Assembly (NCBI GenBank): GCA_052143835.1
Contig: JBKQRV010000067.1
Coordinates: 1-64,000 of the forward strand
Direction: 5' to 3'
Origin: DASPPM01 sp052143835
GTDB lineage: Bacteria; Pseudomonadota; Alphaproteobacteria; JACZXZ01
DNA: 64,000 nt
A model generated the notes under the pieces. That model was given only the letters and a program-made list of their open reading frames with translations. It was not told the DNA's origin and did not search any database. Shown piece by piece: positions 1-8,215 of this stretch. The translations under genes and the position numbers were made by a program. Each line of letters opens with the position of its first letter. The first letter of the stretch is position 1.

Positions 1-344
1 TTGCCCACATGCCCACAGCCGCCACAACAACAAGCATGTGCAGCTTGATCAGTTCAGGAGGTCGGAACGGCCGCGACTCCAATTAAGAAACCGCTCCGCG
101 TGGTCCCAGCGATGGGGTCCACTTCAAAGGTCCTGCTTTCCAAAGGACGTTGCCACGCGTGCCGGCTCGTCCGCGGCCTAGCCGAGCTTCAACCTCTTGT
201 ACTGCACCAACTCCACCACGTCGCTTTCAAAGCGTCGGATAGATGATACGGCTTCCGGTTGAAGATGCCTCTTCGGGGAGCACCCGGAGATTTAATACGG
301 AAGGCGTCCATGATACGATGCGCCTTTGACAGGAGGGGCGCCAA
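1..344. other. Left-edge stretch without a supported gene
   Basis: I see no intact gene here. On the minus strand an open stretch from about 291 down to a stop at 178-180 reads like a coding C-terminus (it ends ...ELVQYKRLKLG) but it has an in-frame stop upstream and no start codon, so it could be the tail of a decayed gene. A strong purine-rich ribosome-binding site at 331-338 belongs to the next gene. Confidence 0.35.
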
Positions 345-539
345 ACGAAGCTCAAAGCGTCCGAGAAACAGGCATGGCTCGCAGTGGTTTTTGGAGCGGC
401 CGTAGCCGGCGGTCTAGCTTGGCTTGTGCCTGGGATGGTGTGGTGGATTTATGCTGTGGTAGGTCTAATTGCCGCAGCGAGCGGCTATCGCGTCGGGCTT
501 GAGATGGCAGCGCACGAGCGCAAGATTGATCAGGGTTGA
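345..539 (+). CDS. Small two-helix membrane protein with apparent ACG start
   Basis: The frame is open from 330 to the TGA at 537-539 and encodes a convincing small membrane protein: a charged N-terminus (KLKASEKQ), a hydrophobic helix (AWLAVVFGAAVAGGLAWLV), a second helix (VWWIYAVVGLIAAA) and a charged tail ending AAHERKIDQG, about 64 residues. There is no ATG, GTG or TTG ahead of the first helix. The codon placed correctly after the AGGAGGGG ribosome-binding site at 331-338 (6-nt spacing) is ACG at 345. Either ACG is used, or the gene is a recent start-codon mutant. An internal GTG at 384 would cut into the first helix. The family is not recognised; a holin-like role is possible given the phage-type genes nearby, but that is only a guess. 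Confidence 0.45.
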   Translation, partial: TKLKASEKQAWLAVVFGAAVAGGLAWLVPGMVWWIYAVVGLIAAASGYRVGLEMAAHERKIDQG

Positions 540-685
540 GTTGGGCGCCCGCACTGAGCCGCGCGCCCGTGCGCTCTAATTCCGCCCTATCGCACGTCCA
601 GGGGAAGGGCTCAAAGCTCACCACGGGCCACGCCAGCGACCCGCGAAATGGCAATCTCGGCTTGTCTTCCCGCTCCGTTCCGGGT

Positions 686-2182
686 TCAAGGCGTCGGCTG
701 AGTGTGCCGCCCGTACCTGATCATTTCGACGGCCGCCCGCAAGATCGCCATGGGCGGGGTGTGCTTGTAGTAGGACATCGCTTGAAGCTCATGGCCGAGA
801 ATCGCGCAAATCACGTTTACGTCCTGTTGCTTGGCTTGAAGCTGGGCAACGATGCTGTGGCGCCACGAGTGGAAGCAATGAGTCTCGCCAAAGCCCAGCT
901 TGTCCTTGAGCTTCCCGAAGGCTTTACCGATCTCGACTCCCCGATCGCCGTTCTTGTCCGCCCGGAGATCGGCAAGGACGTAGCTGTCCGGCTTCGCGCC
1001 AATCACGAGGCGCGTCATCGTCGGCAAGAGGGCCGGATGCAACGGGATTGTCCGCCGGGCCGCCGTCGTCTTCCCCTTCACGATGGTTATCATGCGCTCT
1101 GCGAGGTTCACGTCCGCGGCCTTGAGGCTGGTGATCTCTTCGCGACGGCAGCCCGTAAAGGCCGCGATGCGCGTGAAGTCGCCAAGCTCTTTGCTTGTTC
1201 GCGCCGCGGCCACCATGATCCGTCTCGCCTCTTCGGGCGTGAAGCACTGCCGGGTCACTTCCTCTTTGCCGCCCTCAAGACGGAGCTTGGTGAAGGGAGT
1301 AAGATCGCCGTCGCGATTGAAGGACTCCGGGACGCGCCCCTTGCGTTGCAGGAACTTCCAATAGTGCTTCACGTCCGCGAGCATGCGCTTGACGGACGCC
1401 CGCGTCTTCGCTTCAAGTTGCTTGTCTGCCCAAGTGAGGACGGCCGTGCGGGTCACGCTGTCGATTGTGGGGAAGTCCTTGGAGAAGCGCATGACGGCAC
1501 TGTGGCGTTGCTCGACGCTCTTGCGCCCCAATTTCGGATTGCTCTTGAGGGCCGCTGTCCACTCTTCCACCAGCACGCCAAAGGCTGTCCCGGCGTCATT
1601 GGGAGCCTCACCCGTGCTCACTGGGGCGGCCGGAAGGGGCACGTCCGCGCGCCGGGCGGCAACCGCTACGCGGTATCTGTCCAGGATCACGCCGCGCGCT
1701 ATCACGAGTTGGGAGTCGCTGGGATGATCGACGCCAAGGGACTTGAGCAAATCGGCGGCAGCCAATCCAAGCCCTTTGCTATGCGGCAGAAGAGGAGCAT
1801 CCGGCTCGCCTTCCGTGTCCCTGTCGAGCGCCGCAGCCAAGGCTTGCAGCCGGCCGGGAATGCTGGTGAGATCGCCGATCGACTCATAGGCGCGTCTAAG
1901 CTCGCTGTAGGCCGCTACCTTCATATCGTCAACGGTGAGGGCGGCCCCGCGCTTCGCGCGCCGTATCTGAGCTTTCAGGTTGGCGATGATGGGAGCGGCT
2001 GCAATCTTCGCCTTCTCGGAGTCGTCCGTGCCAAGCCGGTACTCAAAGTGAGTCCGCTTCGCGTTGCCAAGGGCCGCGCGCAATTTCGTGGGAATCCGAA
2101 CGCGGACGTAGAACATGCCGCCGCGCGCGTAGAGGTGCTTCATGCGGGTGTTGCGCGGGGTGGCGATTGTGAGGAGAGACAT
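686..2182 (-). CDS. Phage/island-type tyrosine recombinase (integrase)
   Basis: Site-specific recombinase of about 498 residues, expected to cut and rejoin DNA through a 3'-phosphotyrosine. The catalytic set is visible in the C-terminal domain: Arg346 in TGCRREEI, His438 and Arg441 in HSWRH, His464 in GHE, and Tyr471 or Tyr472 in MSYYKHT. The N-terminal part starts with a short arm-binding-like segment (MKHLYARGGMFYVRVRIPTKL) followed by a SAM-like core-binding domain. The ATG at 2182 is preferred because TTGGAGG lies five bases before it; the upstream TTG at 2194 overlaps that site. No tRNA or direct repeat marking an attachment site was found beside it, so the element it served may be eroded. 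The long plus-strand frame opposite it is a high-GC shadow. Confidence 0.9.
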   Translation of the reverse strand: MSLLTIATPRNTRMKHLYARGGMFYVRVRIPTKLRAALGNAKRTHFEYRLGTDDSEKAKIAAAPIIANLKAQIRRAKRGAALTVDDMKVAAYSELRRAYESIGDLTSIPGRLQALAAALDRDTEGEPDAPLLPHSKGLGLAAADLLKSLGVDHPSDSQLVIARGVILDRYRVAVAARRADVPLPAAPVSTGEAPNDAGTAFGVLVEEWTAALKSNPKLGRKSVEQRHSAVMRFSKDFPTIDSVTRTAVLTWADKQLEAKTRASVKRMLADVKHYWKFLQRKGRVPESFNRDGDLTPFTKLRLEGGKEEVTRQCFTPEEARRIMVAAARTSKELGDFTRIAAFTGCRREEITSLKAADVNLAERMITIVKGKTTAARRTIPLHPALLPTMTRLVIGAKPDSYVLADLRADKNGDRGVEIGKAFGKLKDKLGFGETHCFHSWRHSIVAQLQAKQQDVNVICAILGHELQAMSYYKHTPPMAILRAAVEMIRYGRHTQPTP

Positions 2183-2297
2183 GAGAGCCTCCAAGGTTCG
2201 AGATCGGGAGTCGGTAGGGTACTCCTTTCCCGTTCCTTGTCAACACTTTTCGCACACACCTCCCTTCTTTTCCCCAGGTTTTCTGCGGATCAGAAGG

Positions 2298-2416
2298 CGC
2301 CCCCTCACTCTCAAGGGGGGAGGGAAGCGACGAGTGCCATCAAGAAAACTCCCCCTCCCCCTCGAAGGGGGAGGGTAGGGAGGGGGTGACGCTCGAATTT
2401 GCGAGAGTTGGCACTA
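2298..2416. repeat. C/G-rich palindromic repeat, family A copy 1
   Basis: Two facing palindromes, CCCTC..AAGGGGGGAGGG and CTCCCCCTCGAAGGGGGAGGG, separated by about 30 variable bases, ending in a conserved tail GACGCTC-AATTT-CGAGAGT-GGCACTA. Similar copies lie at 28508, 52832, 57230 and 58819. The last bases of the tail (CTA at 2414-2416) are the stop codon of pcm read on the minus strand. It looks like a REP/MITE-type element and could also act as a transcription terminator. Confidence 0.8.
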
Positions 2417-3094
2417 ACCCTCGCTGCGCTCGCCGGGCTCGAAGAGCGAGAAGCGCACCGGCAGGACCTCGCGCATCGAGAGCTTGCCGCTCGCGTCCTT
2501 GACCACGAGGGTGAGCTGCTGGGACTCGGGCATGCCGGCCGGGATCACCATGCGTCCGCCCGCCTTGAGCTGGGAGAGCAGCGGGGGCGGGACGAGCTCG
2601 GGGGCGGCGGTGACGATGATGCGCTCGAAGGGGCCGTGCTCGGGCCAGCCGTAATAGCCGTCGCCGAGCTTGAACTCGACGTTCTTGTAGCCGAGGCGCG
2701 CGAGGCGGGTGCGCGCCTCGCGGGCAAGCTCGTCGACGATCTCGACGGTGAAGACCTGCCGCGCGAGCTCGGCGAGGATCGCCGCCTGATAGCCGAGCCC
2801 GCTGCCGATCTCGAGCACCTTGTCGTCGCGTCCGACCTCGAGGAGATCGGTCATGAGCGCCACGATGAAGGGCTGGGAGATGGTCTTGCCGTAGCCGATC
2901 GGGAGCGGGGAGTCCGCATAGGCGTACTGGCGCAGCTCGAGCGGCACGAAGTCGTGGCGCGGCACGCGGCCGAGTGCGTCCATCACCGAGGGAGCGAGGG
3001 TGTCCTTGCCGAGCTGCTCGCGGGCGAGCTGAGCGTGGGCCAGGATCTCCTGCACCATGATCGTCCGAAGGGCCGTGAACTGGGCGTCGCTCAT
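2414..3094 (-). CDS. pcm: Protein-L-isoaspartate O-methyltransferase
   Basis: Cytosolic repair enzyme that methylates L-isoaspartyl residues in aged proteins using S-adenosylmethionine. At 226 residues it has the normal family length. It shows the N-terminal helical segment with MDALGRVPRHDFVP, the substrate-side GKTISQPFIVALM motif around residues 69-81, and the SAM-binding motif I VLEIGSGLGYQAAILAEL just after it, followed by the acidic VEIVDEL loop. The ATG at 3094 gives the expected MSDAQFTALRTIMV start. It is a single gene facing the downstream recombinase, and its stop codon is contributed by the family A repeat. Confidence 0.95.
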   Translation of the reverse strand: MSDAQFTALRTIMVQEILAHAQLAREQLGKDTLAPSVMDALGRVPRHDFVPLELRQYAYADSPLPIGYGKTISQPFIVALMTDLLEVGRDDKVLEIGSGLGYQAAILAELARQVFTVEIVDELAREARTRLARLGYKNVEFKLGDGYYGWPEHGPFERIIVTAAPELVPPPLLSQLKAGGRMVIPAGMPESQQLTLVVKDASGKLSMREVLPVRFSLFEPGERSEG

Positions 3095-3415
3095 GAGGGC
3101 TGCCTCGCCGCCTCCGGGGTGCCGCGCACCGCCGGGCTCGCGAGCAAGTTTAAGACGCTCGCACCCCGAATTGCACCAGGAAAGCGCGAGGCGAGCTTGA
3201 CGGAGCGCAAGGCGGCAGCGCGCGTCGCCGTTGCCGTCGAATCATCCGCGCCCTCGGGGCGTACCGCTGCCCAATCCAAAAAAGCCGGGGCCGGCCGCGA
3301 TTGGGGCTTGAATTCCGCGTGTGCGGCTTCCTACAAGAGATAGGGGCGACGGGGCAGCCGCCGCCCGCGGAGTCTTTGGGCGACAGCCTCACGGCAAGCG
3401 TCAAAGGATGCGTGG

Positions 3416-6400
3416 ATGAGCGGTCTCAAGCTGGCGCATGGACTCGCGTTCGAGGCGCTCTACACGCGCGAGGGCTGTCTCGAGCTCGACGGCCTCTTTT
3501 GCCGCAGGCTCAAGGAGAACGACGTCGCCCTCTTCAACCGGCTCATGGCCGCGCGCGCCGAGCCCGACGCGTTGGACGACAAGGTGGAAGGCGATCTCGC
3601 GATTGCGCTCGCACCCGCACTCGAGGATTTTCTCGCCGAGCTCTTCGGCATCGAGGCCGAGCTCGCGGCACTCGAGGCAGCACACGAGCAGCTCGCGCCG
3701 CTTTACACCTGCAAACGCCTCTTCGTGCAACGCGAGGCGACGCGGGCGCATGGCGAGGCCGCGGCGGCGGCTTTCGACGGTGCGGCTCTCCGCGCAGCCC
3801 TCGACGCCCATCTCGGCTCCGGCTGGGACGAGCTCGCCTTTGCCGCCAAGGTCATGACTTGGCGCGAGCATGAGGCGGGGAATGCGGCGGTCCTCGATCT
3901 CGCGCGCCGCTATGCCGCCTGGGCGGTGTTCAGTGCCGAGGGCAAGGAGCGCCACCGGTCGGGCGTGCTCTTCAAGGTGCCGCACAAGCTCGATCCCTAC
4001 CGTCTCGTGCCGGTGGTGACCGAGAAGTGCCAAGGTTACGAGGTCATGCGCGTCGACCTCCGTCACGCGCCGCGCCGCGAGGGCCTCGATCTCAGCGACC
4101 GCGGCGCCGATTTGGTGCTCGGCCTCGATGACGCGAACTATTGCATCTGGTGCCATTACCAGGGCAAAGATTCCTGCTCCAAGGGCCTCAAGGAGAAGCA
4201 GGGCGCGAGCTTCCGCAAAAGCGTCTTCGGGGTGACGCTCGCCGGCTGTCCGCTCGAGGAGAAGATCTCCGAGATGCATGTGCTCAAGGCATCGGGCCAT
4301 CCGCTCGGTGCGCTCGCGGTCGTTTGCGTCGACAATCCGCTGTGCGCGCTAACCGGGCACCGGGTGTGCAACGACTGCATGAAATCCTGCGTCTACCAGC
4401 GCCAGGAGCCCGTCAACATCCCGCGCAGCGAGACCCGCATCCTCGCGGATGCCTTGTCGCTCCCCTGGGGCGTCGAGATCTACGGCCTCCTGGGGCGCTG
4501 GAACCCGCTCGACGTGCGCCGGCCGGTGCCCAGGCCCGCCACGGGGAGGAAGGTCCTCGTCGTCGGGCTGGGACCCGCGGGCTGCAATCTCGCTCACCAT
4601 CTGATGAACGACGGCCACACGGTCGTGGGCATCGACGGCCTCAAGATCGAGCCGCTCAAGGTCGAGCTCTCGGGCATCACGGCTGCGGGCGAGCGCGTCC
4701 CCTTCCAGCCGGTCGAGCGCTTCGCCGACATCCGCGAGCGGCTCGACGAGCGCGTCATGGCGGGCTTCGGCGGGCTCTCGGAGTACGGCATCACCGTGCG
4801 CTGGGACAAGAACTACCTCAAGCTCGTCCGCCTGCTCCTCGAGCGGCGCGCCGGCTTCCGCGCCTTTGGTGCTGTGCGCTTCGGCGGCACGCTCGGGGTG
4901 GAGGATGCCTGGAGGCTCGGCTTCGATCACATCGCCCTTTGCATCGGCGCCGGCCGGCCCACCATGCTCGAGGTGCCGAACGGGCTCGCGCGCGGCGTGC
5001 GCGCGGCGAACGATTTCCTCATGGGCCTCCAGCTGGGCGGTGCGGGCAAGCGGCACTCGCTCACCGACCTCCAGCTCCGCCTTCCCGTGGTGGTGATCGG
5101 CGCCGGGCTCACCGCGGGCGACACGGCCACCGAATCGTTAGCCTACTATCCGATCCAGGTGGAGAAGTTCCTCGCCCGCTACGAGACGCTTGCAGCCGAT
5201 GGGGGGGAGGTAGCGCTGCGCGAGGCCTGGAATGCCGAGGAACGCGAGATCGCCGAGGAATTCTTGGCACACGCCCGCGCCATCCGCGCCGAGCGCAGGG
5301 CGGCTCAAGCCGAAGGCCGCCCGGCGCGCATCCGCGAGCTCGTCCAAGGCTGGGGCGGGGTCACCATCGCCTATCGCCGGCGCCTCATCGATTCACCGAG
5401 CTATACCCTGAATCACGAGGAGGTGGAGAAGGCGCTCGAGGAGGGGGTCGTCTTCGCCGAGTGTCTCGCCCCGCGCGCCGTCGAGGTCGACCGGCACGGA
5501 CACGCGCAGGCGCTCCGCATGATGCGCATGGCGGCGGGGGCCGACGGCAAGCTCGAGGAGACGGGAGAGGTCGTGACCCTTCCGGCGCGCAGCATCCTCG
5601 TTGCCGCCGGTACTGTGCCCAACACCGTGCTCGCGCGCGAGGACGAAGCACACTTCAAGCTCGACGGCCGCTATTTCCAGGCGCTCGACGAGGCGGGCCG
5701 GCCGGTCAAGCCCGAGCGGGTCGCGAAGCCGCAAGAGGCGCAAGTGCTGATCCATCTCGAGCGCGACGGCCGCGCGATCAGCGCCTATGGCGACCTGCAT
5801 GCCTCCTTTGCCGGCAACGTGGTGAAGGCGATGGCGAGTGCCAAGCGCGCCTATCCGCTCCTCTCGCGGCTGCTCGCCGAGCGCCCGGCCGTGGGCGGGA
5901 CGACGGACGAGGCCTTCTTCGAGCGCCTGAGGTGGGCCTTGAGCTCGCACGTGCGCGAGGTGAGGCGGCCGGCACGCGGCTTCGTCGAGCTCGTGCTCGA
6001 GGCGCCGCTGGCCGCGCGGGCCTGGCGGCTGGGCCAGTTCTTCCGTGTCCAGAATCTCGAGACCCTGGCGCTGCGCGCCGGGGATACGCCTCTTGCGATG
6101 GAAGGCATTGCCGCCCTCCCCTCGGCGGTCGATGCGGCAAGCGGCCTCGTCTCGCTCGTGCTCGCGACGGAGGGCGGCTCGAGTGCCTTGGCGCCGCTCT
6201 TGAAGCCGGGAGAGCCGCTCGCCCTCATGGGACCGAACGGGACGCCGGTAAGCCTGCCGGAAGGAGGTGCCGTAATGCTCGCCGGCAACGGCTTCGGCGT
6301 GGCGGCCCTTCTTCCGCTCGCGCGCGCCGCCAAGGCGCATGGCCTCGCGACCCTCGTCGTCGCCGACTATTCCGGCGCCGATCGGCACTTCATGCAAAAG

Positions 6401-6916
6401 GAGATCGAGGCCGACGCCGACGCTGTGCTGTGGGTCGTCGAGCGCGGGCCGGCCATCATGCCGTCGCGCGCGGCGGACAAGAGCTTTTCCGGCAGCGTGG
6501 CGGCCGCCGTCGCGGCCTACGGCCGCGGCGAGCTCGGCGAGGTCGAGATCGCCTTGCAGCACGTCGGCCGCATCTTCGCCTTGGGCCCAAGCACCTTCCT
6601 CGCCGCCCTCGCCGCGGCGAAAGCGAACGAGCTCGCGTCCTTCTTCGCAGGCACCCCCCTTCTCGTCGGCAGCCTCGTCTCGCCGATGCAATGCATGATG
6701 AAGGAGATCTGCGGGCGCTGCCTTCAGCCGGTGCGCGACCCTGCCTCGGGGACGACCAAGCTCGTCTTCGCCTGCGCCGATCCCAATCTGCCGCTCGAGC
6801 TCGTCGACACCGCTTCCCTTTGCCAGCGCCTCGGCCAGAACGGCGTGCAGGAAAAGCTCACCCGCCGCTGGATCGAGCGCTGCCTGGGCGAGTTCGACCG
6901 TGCGGCGACAAGCTAG
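3416..6916 (+). CDS. GltD-like / PyrK-like fused FAD, NAD(P) and Fe-S oxidoreductase
   Basis: A very large (1166-residue) cytosolic flavoprotein combining two oxidoreductase modules. Residues 1-240 form a helical domain I do not recognise. Cysteine clusters follow at about 241-256 (NYCIWCHYQGKDSCSKG) and 304-328 (CVDNPLCALTGHRVCNDC), likely Fe-S ligands. A GltD-like two-dinucleotide-binding domain has an FAD motif near 379 (VLVVGLGPAGCNLA), a second Rossmann motif near 558 (VVVIGAGLTAGDTA) and an ATG-like VAAGTVPN. From about 843 a ferredoxin-reductase/PyrK-like domain has a nucleotide motif near 955 (AGNGFGVAALLP) and closing cysteines near 1090-1125 (CMMKEICGRC...C). It probably transfers electrons between NAD(P)H and an unidentified acceptor. 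The ATG at 3416 is the first start in frame. The gene stands alone, so context does not reveal the substrate. Confidence 0.8.
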   Translation: MSGLKLAHGLAFEALYTREGCLELDGLFCRRLKENDVALFNRLMAARAEPDALDDKVEGDLAIALAPALEDFLAELFGIEAELAALEAAHEQLAPLYTCKRLFVQREATRAHGEAAAAAFDGAALRAALDAHLGSGWDELAFAAKVMTWREHEAGNAAVLDLARRYAAWAVFSAEGKERHRSGVLFKVPHKLDPYRLVPVVTEKCQGYEVMRVDLRHAPRREGLDLSDRGADLVLGLDDANYCIWCHYQGKDSCSKGLKEKQGASFRKSVFGVTLAGCPLEEKISEMHVLKASGHPLGALAVVCVDNPLCALTGHRVCNDCMKSCVYQRQEPVNIPRSETRILADALSLPWGVEIYGLLGRWNPLDVRRPVPRPATGRKVLVVGLGPAGCNLAHHLMNDGHTVVGIDGLKIEPLKVELSGITAAGERVPFQPVERFADIRERLDERVMAGFGGLSEYGITVRWDKNYLKLVRLLLERRAGFRAFGAVRFGGTLGVEDAWRLGFDHIALCIGAGRPTMLEVPNGLARGVRAANDFLMGLQLGGAGKRHSLTDLQLRLPVVVIGAGLTAGDTATESLAYYPIQVEKFLARYETLAADGGEVALREAWNAEEREIAEEFLAHARAIRAERRAAQAEGRPARIRELVQGWGGVTIAYRRRLIDSPSYTLNHEEVEKALEEGVVFAECLAPRAVEVDRHGHAQALRMMRMAAGADGKLEETGEVVTLPARSILVAAGTVPNTVLAREDEAHFKLDGRYFQALDEAGRPVKPERVAKPQEAQVLIHLERDGRAISAYGDLHASFAGNVVKAMASAKRAYPLLSRLLAERPAVGGTTDEAFFERLRWALSSHVREVRRPARGFVELVLEAPLAARAWRLGQFFRVQNLETLALRAGDTPLAMEGIAALPSAVDAASGLVSLVLATEGGSSALAPLLKPGEPLALMGPNGTPVSLPEGGAVMLAGNGFGVAALLPLARAAKAHGLATLVVADYSGADRHFMQKEIEADADAVLWVVERGPAIMPSRAADKSFSGSVAAAVAAYGRGELGEVEIALQHVGRIFALGPSTFLAALAAAKANELASFFAGTPLLVGSLVSPMQCMMKEICGRCLQPVRDPASGTTKLVFACADPNLPLELVDTASLCQRLGQNGVQEKLTRRWIERCLGEFDRAATS

Positions 6917-6953
6917 GGTCGCGATTCGGAAGCTTGTCTCACCCCGAGATTAT

Positions 6954-7077
6954 CGTCATTGCGAGCGCAGCGAAGCAATCCATGATGCATGGTGCGAAAC
7001 CCTATCTGGATTGCTTCGTTGCCCTTCGGGCGCCTCGCAATGACACGTGTTCACCTGATGTGGTGAGTTTCAGAACC
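6954..7077. repeat. Palindromic repeat, family B copy 1 (CGTCATTGCGAG type)
   Basis: Begins CGTCATTGCGAGCGCAGCGA and closes with the complementary CTCGCAATGAC, the widespread alphaproteobacterial palindrome. The match to the copy at 34923-35046 (opposite orientation) extends beyond the hairpin through GTGTT--CCTGATGT-GTGA-TTT-AGAAC, so the repeat unit is about 124 bp. It fills the gap between the fusion flavoprotein and aroE. Confidence 0.85.
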
Positions 7078-7096
7078 AGGATACTGGGACGCTCTC

Positions 7097-7969
7097 ATGC
7101 CCGACATTGCAATGAATGCGAATAGACGCGGCGGGATCGACGGCGACACGTTGATCTTCGCCACACCGGGGGATCCGGTTGCGCAGATGCGCCTGCCCTC
7201 GGTCATGGGACCCGTCTTCGCCGCCCTCGGCATCAATGCGGTCTGGCTGCCGTTCCACGTCGATCGCGACGGTCTCAGCTTGGTGCTGCAGGCGCTGCGC
7301 TCGGTGCGCAATTTCAAGGGGATCACGGTCGCCATCCCTTACAAACCCGTGGTCGCGGAGCTGATCGAGCGGCTCAGCGAGCGTGCGCGCGCGGCGGGTG
7401 CCGTGAACCTCGTGCGCCTCGAGCCGGACGGCAGCCTCGCGGGCGACATGGTCGATGGCGCCGGTTTCGTACGCGGCCTGGAAATGCGCGGATACTCGCC
7501 CAAGGGGGCCAAGGCCTGGCTCGTGGGGGCTGGCGGCGCCGGTTCCGCCATCGCCTCGGCCCTCGCCGAAGCCGGAGTCGACCGTCTCTTTCTCACGGAG
7601 GCAAATCGCGCGCGCGGGGCCGCCGTCGTCGAGCGTCTCCGCGCGCATCACCCCGGCTGTGCGATCGAGCTCGTCGCAACACCGCCGGGGCCCGTCGATC
7701 TCGCCGTCAACGCCACGCCGGTGGGCCTCAAGGCGGACGATCCCTTGCCCTTCGATCCGGCCGGCCTTGCCGCGGAGACGCTCGTTTGCGACATCATCAT
7801 GAAGCCCAAGGAGACCCCACTCCTCGTGGCCGCGCAGGCGCTGGGCCTGAGCGTGCATCACGGCCATCACACGCTCGACTGCCAGATCCCCATGTATTTG
7901 CGCTTCTTCGGCTTCACTGTCCCCGACGAGCGGGCGATCGTCGCCCTGGCGAGCGGCATCGCGACTTAG
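7097..7969 (+). CDS. Shikimate dehydrogenase-family protein
   Basis: NAD(P)-dependent dehydrogenase of the AroE fold, 290 residues. The N-terminal substrate domain has the catalytic lysine in GITVAIPYKP (about residue 80), the Asn in AVNLVR and the Asp in AGDMVDGAGF; the Rossmann domain has GAGGAGSAIASAL near 136, and the C-terminal Gln is in LDCQIPM. The usual N-terminal shikimate-clamping HS-S-P motif is replaced by GDPVAQMRLPSVM, which resembles the AroE-like subgroup (RifI/SdhL-type) rather than biosynthetic AroE. The natural substrate may therefore be quinate, an aminoshikimate-like compound or something else. It stands alone downstream of a palindromic repeat; the start at 7097 gives the expected fold. 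Confidence 0.8.
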   Translation: MPDIAMNANRRGGIDGDTLIFATPGDPVAQMRLPSVMGPVFAALGINAVWLPFHVDRDGLSLVLQALRSVRNFKGITVAIPYKPVVAELIERLSERARAAGAVNLVRLEPDGSLAGDMVDGAGFVRGLEMRGYSPKGAKAWLVGAGGAGSAIASALAEAGVDRLFLTEANRARGAAVVERLRAHHPGCAIELVATPPGPVDLAVNATPVGLKADDPLPFDPAGLAAETLVCDIIMKPKETPLLVAAQALGLSVHHGHHTLDCQIPMYLRFFGFTVPDERAIVALASGIAT

Positions 7970-8215
7970 GAGGCATTCTCGGATCATGCCGAGATATTGA
8001 CCGCGCTTGGCGATCTGTCCGGGAAGTGGATCGACCGCGTGCACCGACGACGCCCTGAAGCGCAGTCAGCGTCCTCGGATCCCTTGTCTGTAGGGCCGAA
8101 TTTGTACATAATTCCACCGAGTTCCCGCTCACCCGGGGAATGTCCGCTAAATTATGTTTATAGGGAAGGGATCTTCGGGCAATTCAGGCGATCACGATAA
8201 ACCCTGAGGTGTGCC

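Noticed and set aside
2190..2225. GGTTCGA beside the recombinase start, possible T-loop of a tRNA attachment site
   Set aside because: Neighbouring bases do not form tRNA arms.
536..2389. 617-codon plus-strand frame opposite the recombinase
   Set aside because: It is antisense to a gene with all catalytic motifs, has no family motif and arises from high GC in the third codon position.
4141..7125. 994-codon plus-strand frame overlapping the fusion flavoprotein
   Set aside because: Arg/Pro/Ala-rich out-of-frame shadow; the other frame carries continuous cofactor motifs.
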